Shown here: positions 27,456 to 39,400 of the stretch, piece after piece | How positions within the stretch are numbered: position 1 is the stretch's first letter | How the letters are laid out: the number at the start of each line of letters is the position of its first letter | Assembly (NCBI GenBank): GCA_937974625.1 | Contig: CALJVJ010000019.1 | Coordinates: 22,598 to 86,597 of the forward strand | DNA: 64,000 nucleotides | From: an uncultured Saprospiraceae bacterium | GTDB lineage: Bacteria > Bacteroidota > Bacteroidia > Chitinophagales > Saprospiraceae | Direction: 5' to 3' | The notes under the pieces: model-generated | What the model was told of the DNA's origin: nothing | Seen by the model: only the letters and a program-made list of their open reading frames with translations | Database searches by the model: none | Translations under genes and position numbers: made by a program

Positions 27456-30400
27456 ATGAACACAATTTCAACAAAACTAAAAAATGAAATTTTTCAGCTG
27501 TTTTTTTCAAAACCGCATTATCTTATACTCTTATTATTTTCCATCTCCTTTAATGTCAATGCCCAAGTCATCTCTGGTACTATCCTAACAGAAAATGGAA
27601 GTCCAATGGAAGGGGTAACAGTAAAAATGGAGGGAGACCAAACGATGAATATATTAACCGATGCAAGTGGCACTTATAGCTTTCCTGCTGTAAATGTAGG
27701 GTCCAATGTTGTAATCATCCCAGATTTCTCTCCAAGTAATTGTCAAGATACCTGTATTAATGTATTAGATTTAGTACATACTAGGAGATTAATTTTGAAC
27801 ATAGACACTTCCTTTCCATCTCCTTTTGGAGGAGTTAATGCCGATGCAACAGGAAATAGAGTTGGGAATATAGATACCGCTAATCCATTAAATGGGATTT
27901 CGACTTCTGATTTAAATGCTATTAATTCACAAATTCTGGGTGTTAATCAACTTAGTGATTGCTGGAAATTTGTAGATGCCAGTTTTGTTTTTCCAAACAC
28001 TAACGATGTCAATGTTTCCGAAATAGTTTTTAATAATATTCAAAACAATGAGGTAGCTAATTTTATTGGTCTAAGAACTGGGGATGTTAATGCTTGTGCT
28101 AATAATACAGAGGCTGATTTTTTAGGCTTACAATTGGAAAATATCCCAACTAACTCTTGTAATGCTTTAGCTACCAGTTTTAGCATGCCCCTAACAGTAA
28201 CTAATTTTAACGTAATATCGGGCTTACAATTTAGTTTAATTTGGGACCCTACTATATTACAATTTCAAGGAATAAGTAGTTTTAGTAGCACTCTAGGAAT
28301 ATCGGCAGCCAATTTAAATTCCAATAATAGCAATACAGGCGAATTGAACTTTTCATGGTATGATTCTAATGCTAGCGGTATTAGCTTAAATGATGGAGAC
28401 GCTTTATTTTCTTTGCAATTTTCGGTAATTGATGACCAAAGTGCTACGATTGCCTTCTCGGATGTTAATACGCATCAATTGGTAGTCAGTGACCAATTAA
28501 CCACTTCTAACCCTATTACTACGAATGGAGGTATTATAGTAGATACGATAGAATGTGACACCGTCTCTCTTTTTTTAGCCGATGCAACTGCCAATTGTGG
28601 AGAACAAATTTGTGTGGATGTAACTACAACTGATTTTCAAGATGTATTTTCTTTCCAATTTTCTTTGAATTGGGACCCAAATATATTAGAATTTACCTCC
28701 GTTGGTCAATTTGGGGTTTCAGGTTTAGGGGCAAGCAGTTTTCTACAAAATACACCAGGAGAATTAGGTGTTGCTTGGGCAGACCCCTCAGCCTTAGGTG
28801 TTACTATCCCAGACGGTAGCTCTTTATTTCAAATATGCTTCTCTGCTAAAGATGTGAATAATGCGACAGGTGATGTAATATTCTCTAATTCTCCTACTTT
28901 TACCGAATTCGTAAATAATGAAAACATATTAATAAATAATCTAAATAATGGTCAAATCACGGTAAACTGTCCATCTTGCATGTCCGCTTTCAGCTATAAT
29001 CTGGAGGACTGTAATAGTGTACAATTCACCAATCAATCTTTAGGCAACAATCTAACCTACGCTTGGAATTTTGGGGATGGGAATTCTTCCACTGACGAAC
29101 ATCCACTTCATAACTATACCAATAATGGAACTTATACGGCACAATTAATCACCTCCGATAATTTAGGTTGTAAAGATACGACCGAGACGGATATTGTCAT
29201 TAATGTTAACAATCAATTGAACTTAGTTTGTAATGATAATGTAGCCGTAACTATAAATTCGGGGCAAAAATTAGCCATCACGTCTCAATTAATTTTAGAG
29301 TCATTTCCTAGTCCTGATTGTGCCGTTGATACGATTATTTTCAGTCCTGACACTTTAGATTGCACGAATGTAGGGGCTAATAATGTTACGGCAACACTAA
29401 CGGATATTAATGGTGCTGCTAGTAGTTGTACTACTGTGGTAACCGTTACGGGTAGTTGTGATTCGGTATCTTTTGCGGTATCAGATATAATAGGCAATTG
29501 TGGAGAGCAAGTTTGTGTAAATGTAACCACAGCTAATTTTCAGGATATACTTTCTTTTCAATTTTCTTTGAACTGGGATGCAAGTATTGTACAATTAACT
29601 TCTTTTGGTCAATTTGGCATTACAGATTTAACTACAGGGAATTTCCAACAAACTACCCCTGGAGAAATAGGTGTTTCTTGGTTCCATAATTCAACTATAG
29701 GTGTTAGTGTTCCAGATGGTACTTCCTTATTTCAATTATGTTTCGAAGCCCATGAAGTGAATAATGCGACTAGCAATTTAGTTTTCTCCAATTCTCCTTC
29801 TCCTATCGAAATGGTAAATAATAATGGAGAAGTTGCGCATAAGTTAACTGATGGTCAAATAGCTATCGACTGTCCATTCACTTTTACTTGTCCACCCGAT
29901 GTCACCATCAATCAAAGTATTTTACCTGCGGTAACAGGGGAACCTACTTTTGATAATCCAGCCTTAATTGATACATTCTTCTACACAGATGTTCTTAGTG
30001 AAGTCTGCGAACCTGTGATTTATGAGCGAACTTGGACCATGACGGATGTCAACGGCAATACTTCTACCTGTGTACAAATACTTAGTAGAGCAACTGTTGA
30101 CATTAATGATATTATTTTGCCCCCTGATATAACAGTTGATTATTGTTCAGGAGATGCACAAGCTATAGGTTTAGAGCATACGGGCACTCCAACAATTTAT
30201 GATGCGCAATTGTCCACTAATGAATACGTACTTGGATTTATTCTAGCTTTTGATGATAACATGACCTCTCCAACTCAGATTACTAAAAGTTTTAAGGTAG
30301 TATATTGGTGTGACCCTAATCCAGCCCCCGTGGATATAGGCCAGCAGATTATTACAAAAGATACGACGAACTGTTCCTGTATCGCAGCTTTTAATTACGA

Positions 30401-33400
30401 TATAGAGGATGTCTGCGGTACCGTACAATTCATGAATCAATCCACTCAGGCAAACAGCAATCCACTAACACACAGTTGGAACTTTGGAGATGGAACTACT
30501 TCTACCGATGAGCATCCGCAACATATCTATACGACCGACGGAACCTATATCGTGCAACTGATAACGAGGGATAATTTAGGATGTGCCGATACGACAGATA
30601 CCCAAATAACTATCACTATTGACAATCAAGGTCCACAGGTGATTTGTAACGACAATCTAACTGTTTCTATTAATGCTGATGAAGTACTTGCCATAACGCA
30701 TCAACTAATTTTAGAGTCTTTCCCTACGGATGTTTGTGGTATTGATACCATTACTTTTAATCCAGATAGTCTAGACTGTACAAATGCAGGTAATAATGAT
30801 ATCATAGCAACGGTAACGGATAATAACGGGAATGTAAGTTCTTGTACAGCCATCGTTACGCTCCAGGTTGGGCCTGATGCTAACGCTCAATTCTTTCCCC
30901 CAACACCGCTTTTTGTCTATGAGTCAGGCTATGATATTTCCCAAAATGTAAGTCCACTTGGAGGTACTTTTTCTGGGGCGGGCATCAACGGAGTTATTTT
31001 TGAGCCCGCTAGTGCAGGTGTTGGGATTCATGCCATTACGTATACATATAACAATAATAAAAACTGTCCTATTTCGATAACGGCAGACATAGAAGTATTA
31101 TCATCTAATCTAACCTTATGTGATTCTACCCATATCAGTGATTCCAATGCTAGAGGGCATAGGGACTCTTGTTGTCATACGATTATCTTAGGGAATCAAT
31201 TAGCTAATCGTTTTACTAGTGTTAAGATTAGTACCTTAAATTCAACGACGTTCTGGCCTCCAGCAGTTACTCCTACATTTTTAGGGGGAACACTCGTTGA
31301 AAAATCATCAACTCCTAACAGCATAGAATTAATAGCGCCAACTCAAAATACAGGTATTTGCACCTCAGGTAATTTAGATTATTTACCTGTATTTGGTAAT
31401 CGAGATATCTTTGATTTATGCCTAAAAAATGCAACTCATTCAACGAATCCTATTTTAATAGAATGGTTAGATTGTGATAATGTCATTTGTCAAGATACCA
31501 TTAATTTAACCTGTCCAGAATGCCCTGTCATCAATGACACTTTAGTATGTAGAGACGACTCCTTAAAATATCAATTCCAAATTGTCAATAATTTTTATCA
31601 TAATATTGATACCATAAAACTACATTATATCGAGCCTGCGGGCGCAACTATTTCTCCAAATCCATTGGTGTTGGCCAACCCTATTCTTTCAGGTACGACT
31701 TCTCCAATGCTAGAAGTACATTTAGATAATGTGGGGAATGCGAGCAATATAAAAATGCTTTTGGAATTTAATGAAATAGACTGCTGTTTCTGTATTCCAG
31801 ATACTATCGACTTAGCAATTCCAGTATGTAATAATTATTGTACCGACTCCTTAATGTTTTGTCAAAAAGTTGACCAAGGTTGGATGATCAATACCAATGA
31901 TTTAACGGTCGATATTACAGCTCCCCAATTTGATACTTGTCATTGGATAGTGGCTTCCCCTGATTGGGGAGATAACGCAAATAGTTCAAATTGTACGGAT
32001 AATGTATTTTTTGAAATAGGTATTGACGGAATCTCACAAAAAGATTCACTAAAGTGCTGTAGCGCAGGAAACAATAGATTTGAAGATGATAATACAACTG
32101 ACGGAATCCTTTATTTAGATACTGCGCCTAGAAATGATATTTATACGATTTGTCCAACCAATGACCGATACAACTTGACTGCTACCTTAACCTCTTTTGA
32201 TATAGCGCAAGGAGATGTCTTAATGGTTTTTGACGGAATGGATGTAAATGCTCCTTTTTTAGCTTCTGGTAGTGGCGTAGGCGTAAGTAATTTTAATAAT
32301 GGTTTTGTCTTTTCCAATCCATCTTTAGCGGTTAACCCTTCTGGGTGTTTAACTTTTCAGTTTCAAACCAATGGAGATAATATGAAAGGCAGTGGCTGGG
32401 AAATGTCCTTGATTTGTGAAGAAAGAGCACAACCGCTAAACCAGACATGGACGCATACCTATGATAACCCAGGTACTTATATTATTTGTGCTGAAGTATT
32501 TGAAGGAAATCCCAATACACTAGATGTTTGTTGGAGTAAGCAAATGTGTGATACGATAACTGTTGGGGGGTGTCAACCATACTTTATATGTCCTGATGAC
32601 CTACTAGTAGCAGATTGTCCGTTAACTTTTGACCCAAATACACTCCCAGCGCCTACCCTAGTAGACACTTGTGTGAATAGTATGCCAACCATGATTTCCT
32701 CTATTGAAACTCTTATTACTAATGACTGTTCAGTCAAGCATATCATAACTTGGGAATTATTGGATAACGGTATTCTAGTAGATCTTTGTCGGTATTTAGT
32801 AGAAGTCAAAGATACCATTAAACCCTCTATTATTTGTCCGAATAATATCAATTTATCCGTAGATTTAAACTGTCAAGTAGCATTACCTGATTTAACAAGT
32901 CAGGCAACTATTACCGATAATTGTTCCCCTATAGATAGTTTAATTATCACCCAAAATCCACCAGCAGGCACTATGCTGATGCCGAATATTCACAATGTAT
33001 CTATCATCGTTGAAGACGAATGTGGGAATATTGATTCTTGTATATTACAGGTGAATGTTGAAGACAATATTGCTCCAACTGCTATTTGCAGAGATCCAAT
33101 CAATCTAAGTCTTAGTTCTAGCGGATTTATTGTAATTACCGCAGCTAATGTGAACAACGGTTCTTTTGATAACTGTGGTATAGATACGATGTATCTTGAT
33201 AAATATACGTTCAATTGCTCAGATATTGGTACGAGTCCCACTGTTACGCTGACAGTAGTAGATATTTATGGAAATAGTAATTCCTGTATTTCACAGGTCA
33301 ATATTGAGATTAAAATTCCCAATACCTTCCAATGCCCAAGTGATACTTGTTTAACCGCACCAATGGGGGTTGATAGCCTCCAAGTAAATTTTACTGCTCC

Positions 33401-36400
33401 TACTTTTAGAGGCGTATGTAGCAACCGATTTATTAGTTGTGATTATCAGTCAGGAGACTTTTTTCCTTGCGATACAACGGTTGTTACTTGTATGGCAGTT
33501 GATACAATGTTAAATGATACTGTTTTCTGCTCGTTTAATGTAATTGTTAAAAAAGAAGAAAAAACTTGCTGTCAAGATTCCTTATTGTTCTGTCAAAAAT
33601 TTGACGCTGGGTTTATGACTTCCATTGATAGTTGTGGGGTAACAATTCTTCCTACGGCTTTAGATAGTTGCCATTCTATTACTTATACTTTTGGGGACCA
33701 AAGTACACCTACTTCGATAGTAGATGGAAGTACCTCGGTTGGTCATGCTTATGCTGCGCCAGGCAATTATACTATATGTGCCACAGTAGAAGAGTTAGAT
33801 GATAATGGTGTCGCTTGTTGGACAAAAGATACTTGTTGGACGGTTTGTGTGGATTGTGATACTTGTACAACACCTGAATTATATAATGTGGCTGCTTGTT
33901 ATGCGGGGAATACCATTAACTTTTCAGGCTATGACCAGCAAATGGATATAGAATATCATCCTTCTGGACAATACTATTATACGACAGGAAGCATAATTGG
34001 GAATAGCTATTGTGGCGCTCCTGTAACCGCTTATGGAGGTATGGATTTGGTCATTTCAAAAATAGATAATACGACTGATAATGTCATCCAAGCCTTCACT
34101 TTTGATGGAACAGGGGATGATATTGGTCGAGTTATCAAATATTTGAATGGTCATATTTATGTGGCTGGTGCTTTTACTAGCGATACCTTAAGGATTCCTT
34201 CACCAGGGGATAATGAATTATCTGCTAAAACTTTGCAAAGTACAGGGGCCGTTCACACAACCTTTTTAGCTAAATACGATGCTAATTTTAAACTAATTTG
34301 GGCATTTTCGCTAAATGGCATTAGAACTACCATCGAAGATATTGCTATTGGTAATACTAATGAAGTTGCTATAACGGGATTGTTTCAAGGCGCAAACGTT
34401 GATTTTAACCCTTTAAATACAGCCGCACCTTTTACTATTAGCTCCGGTTCTAATCATAGTGGGTATGTTGCTAAATATACTCCTAATGGTAACTTATTAT
34501 GGGCTAATAGTTACACCGTTACTACCGTACCCACACCAATTAGTGTTTCCTCCGCTGGTTATGGCGTAGGAATTGACCAACAAAACAATACTTATGTTAC
34601 AGGAGAATTTACAGGGAATTTAACTATTAGTACTAATAATAACAATAACCCTATTTCTACTACTTATTCAGATACTGTAGCAAGAGCATTTTTGATACAA
34701 ATTGATAACATAGGCAATACTACTTGGCATACAGATATTAAATCTACTCCAGGTAATGCTACTTCTGGTTGGGATATTGCCTTTGATAATAATGATATGT
34801 ATGTTGCTGGATGGAGTGGATTTATTACTAAATATGATATAAGTCCGTCTTTTCAGCCTGTTCCTTCCATTCCAGTACAAAAATGGTATTACGACGTCGG
34901 TTATGATATATATGAAATAGCAATAACCAATCAACAATTGCAAACTTTTGGTACACAAAAAAGAAGGCCTAGGGGTCCTGCGAATCCTGATAGAGGAATA
35001 ATAGGCTATAACTTTGATTTTAAAAATGATGCAGTGCCGATTCCTAGTAGAGGTGGTTGGGATATGGTTTTAGCCTATTACGATTTAGAAGGAAATTTCC
35101 TAAAAGGCATTAATGTAGGAGGAGGTTTATTTGAAATTGGTCATGGTATAGCCGCCCATAATGGAGAAACAGTTATTATTGGACATTTTGATAGTTCTAA
35201 TTTAGAATATGACCCAAAAAACAGCAATAATATTTTTACACTATCGGCTACTCCGCCTACAACAAACAGAGGCATCTTCATCGGCAAATACGCCTGCAAA
35301 TGCCCCATCGAAATCGAATGCCCTCAGGATATTTCTATAGATGTCCCAATTGGCACAGATAGTATTCAAGTAAGCTTCGACCCGCCAACCATGTCGGGCT
35401 TCTGTGACCGAATTATTACTTGTGATTACCAATCAGGCGATTTCTTCCCTTGTGATACAACTGTGGTCACATGCATGGCGATAGATACTTTGGTGAATGA
35501 TACCGCTTTTTGTTATTTCAATGTGATTGTCAATAAAGTAGATACCTGCGCCATTAGATGTCCAAGTGATATTGTCATCACGGCAGCTCCAAATTCTTCG
35601 GGATTAGTTGTGCCTTTCGACCCTCCTACTTTGAGCAGTGGATGTGACCCAAGTTACACGGTCTCTTGTAGTCATAATTCGGGAGATGTTTTCCCTTGTG
35701 GTACGACAACTGTTACTTGTACCGTCAGTGACGGAAATGGGAATGCTGTTGAAACTTGTACCTTTACCGTTACCATCAATTGTTCTTGTCAGCCCATTAT
35801 TTTATGCCCTGCTGATGCAATTGTAGATTGCTGCAATGATTTCAATTTTGTACCACCTACGCTGCGAAACCCATCTTGCGGCAATGGGAAAATACTTATT
35901 TGTAAAAGAGATGATGGATTGAGTTTGACAGCTCCTTATCCCTCTGGCGTTACGGCTATTACTTGTATCGCAGATAGTGATTTGGGATGGATAGATAGTT
36001 GTACTTATTTTGTAACCGTGTTGGATACTATTCCTCCAATGCTTAACTGTCCAATAGATACAGTGGTCACCGTAATGGATAGTTGTCAATACATTTTACC
36101 TGATTTTAGACCAATCGTAAATGTCTCAGACAGTTGCGACCCAACGTCTGGTATTATTGTAATTCAACAACCTAGTCCAGGTGTTATTTTAACGCCAGGC
36201 TTTCATCCGATTACCATTATTGCTTCAGATAGCTGTGGTAATGAAGATTCTTGTGTGATTGATTTAACCATTAATTGTATTCAAGATAATTTATGTTGTC
36301 AAGACTCTCTGAGTTTGGACTCCATGATTTATGCTGTTTTCGATAGTGCCATAATCAATTGTGACACGCTTTGTTTGAAGCCAATACCAGACACCTGTAA

Positions 36401-39400
36401 TTTGCATTGGATGGTCGATTGGGGCGACGGAAATAATACCCCTTGGGATGGCGTAACAGATTCTATTTGTCAAGTTTATAATTATCAAACGCCGACGAAC
36501 GTTCCAGTCTGTATCACCGTATTTGAATTGAATGATGATGGAGAAACTTGTCGGACGCAAACTATCTGTGATACGTTTTTGATAGAAAGTTGTGGACCGC
36601 CAATTGATACATTCTGTGGCAAAGCAGTAGTTACCTGTTTTCCTAGTTTTAATAATAATAATCCAACCCAAGGGATTAACCTTAATTCACCAGTTCTTGG
36701 TATTGTGGACATTAGAGATAGAAGCGGTCAACCATCTGGACAATATTGGAGTGGTGCCAGCGGAACAAATATTTACCATGCAAATATCTGGAACTATCAA
36801 AACTTAGGACTAATATTTGGCCTAGCACTTGATAATCAAAATAATATCTACACCAGTTCTACAACGACCTATGGTTGTGCATTCTCAACTGGAGAATCTC
36901 CTTTTGGGCCAAGTGGCCTTTCTAGAATTTATCAAATTGACCCCTCAGATAACATTTCAGTATTTATTAATGAAGGTCCTTTTGTTCCTGCTGGTACGGG
37001 AAAAAACATTCCTAGTAGTGGTGCTGGTTTTGGAAATATTTGTTATGATTCAGATAATGACCAACTCTTTGTTACCAATATGGCGGATGGGATGATTTAT
37101 CGAATAAAAAATGGTTTGGTAGTTGACCGATTTGACCCTTTCACTACCTCAAACGCTCCTTCTTCAGACAATCCTGATTTTGTGGACGTGGGAGAACGGA
37201 CTTGGGGTATAGCTTATTACAATGACAAGATTTATTTTAGTAGATGGCAAGAAGATAGAAGCCGAAGAGACCCTACTCTTTTTAATGAAATTTGGTCTGT
37301 AACGTTAAACAATTTAGGTGGTTTTAACTCTACTTCTATTTCTACTCAAAACACCTATATTGATAATAATCTAACGGATAATTTGGTTAGTCGTTTAGAG
37401 TTAAGTCTACCTGACCATATTGACTATTATGACAACAGATTTGGAACAAATTTCTATTCAGGTTATTCTAATCCTGTTTCCGATATTGCTTTTACAAGTG
37501 AGGGGGTAATGCTTCTGGCAGAACGTTCAATGTATGGAGATTGTGGCAATGTTAGTCGAAACCCAGTAAATGATCCTAATGTTCCAAACGTCTCTTTTGC
37601 TTATTATTATGCCCATCAAGCTCGTGTTTTAGAATATGAACAGATTGGTAATAATTGGGCACTAACGCCAGAGCATGGTCTAGGTGTACCACCACCGTTT
37701 ACTGATTATTTGACTGAATTGAAGTATATTCTGGGCAATACTGTGTCAAATGCTCCTGGAGGTGCGAATTCTTCTGGAGGTGTGGATTATGGTTATGGAA
37801 GTTTTACTCCTGATGGAATGAATAATCAGTTGGTTTGTGATGAAATGGCTTGGCTTGCTGGAGATTGGCTACAATGTCCTACTGCAACAAGAGTTTATGG
37901 TATGTTAGGCGTCAATGCCAATACTGGTGGAAATTCCTGTACAGGTTATGGTATTGATTATGATGGATTTACTACTTCTTCTCAAGTAAAAGTACAACAA
38001 GGAGACGTAGAAATCTTCAAATGCTTCGACTGTCCTAAGGATGAAACAGATTGCGATTCCCTAATGGTTATGGTCAATCCTATCTCAATGCCCGACGACT
38101 CTACGTGTTGCTATACCATTGACCTGAAAAATAATGTAAGTACTGATGTGACTAAAGTATGTTTTGATTTATTTGATAATCCTGATTGGATATTGAATAC
38201 CAGTACTATTAATATTCCGGGATTCACCTGGAGTGTAGCTACAGGCAATCAAATTTGTTTAGAAAATAGTGCAGGAATTCCATTGGGAATGAATGTTGGA
38301 GTAATGGATTTCTGCCTAGCAGCTTTAGCAGAAACAGCTAGAGATACCCAATGTTTAGCCGTCTCTTGGTTTAAAGGAAGAGAACAAATTGCTTGTACCG
38401 ATACGCTAAAAACATTCTGTCAAAAAGCACCTCCTGGTGACCCTTGCTTTGTTATCAGCAATGTCAGTATTGATTGTACAGATGGGGATGATAATTCCTA
38501 TTGCATGAACTTTGACGTCACCAATATGACTGGTTTCGATGCATCAGGTATCATTTTAAACAGTTTGCCTTCTGGTTATCTTTTTGACGATTGTGGTTGC
38601 GGAGGTAGTCCTTTTGGCTTGGGTGATTATGCGTTTGATTTTGGCATTAGTACGCCCCTATTGCCAAACCAAACCAGAAGTTTATGTATAAAAATAACCA
38701 GTATTCAACCAGTTTTAAGTCCAATAGATGTTTGCTTCTTTGGAGCGCTACAAAGTTTTACAGAGTGCTGTAAATCTCCTGATGACATTTGTGTCACCTT
38801 AAATCCTTGTTGTAGTCCATGTGAATCCATGCAAGTCAATGTAGATGAACTAGACGGAGAATGTTGTTATGCTATTGATGTAGATTATAGTTGTGATTAT
38901 ACTGCATTTAATAAAATTTCTTTTGACATAACTTCTAGCGCTATTTTTGGTTCGCACACCATCACTGATGCTAATTGGACAACTTGCACAACGCCAAACC
39001 CTCAAAGTGTTTGTATTGAGCCAATAACTCCAGGAGGAATACCTGCTGGCTTGTATGACGATTTATTTGAGTTCTGTTTAAGCAATACTCAGTTGAATAC
39101 GACAGAAACCATGAAGGTAACCTATTGGATGCTCGACCAAAATGGTCAAGATAGTATGGCTTGTGATACCTTATTGGAATTTGTTTGCGATACGATTAGT
39201 CAACCTTGTGTGTTCATTACAGATGAAGAAATCATCTGCTTGCCAGATAGTAGTAAATATCGTATTAATTTAACCGTTCAGAATATTTCGAACAATGGTC
39301 TTGTTGCTGATGGTATTTTAATCCAACCCTTTTCGACCGAAATAAGCCCGAACCCAATCAATTTTGCGAGTCCATTACCTAATGATGGTAGTACAGAAAC

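Noticed and set aside
35638-37095. Overlapping ORFs on both strands (35638+, 35802-, 36291-, 36485-, 36829+)
   Set aside because: All lie inside the coherent frame of the giant protein, with no independent support.
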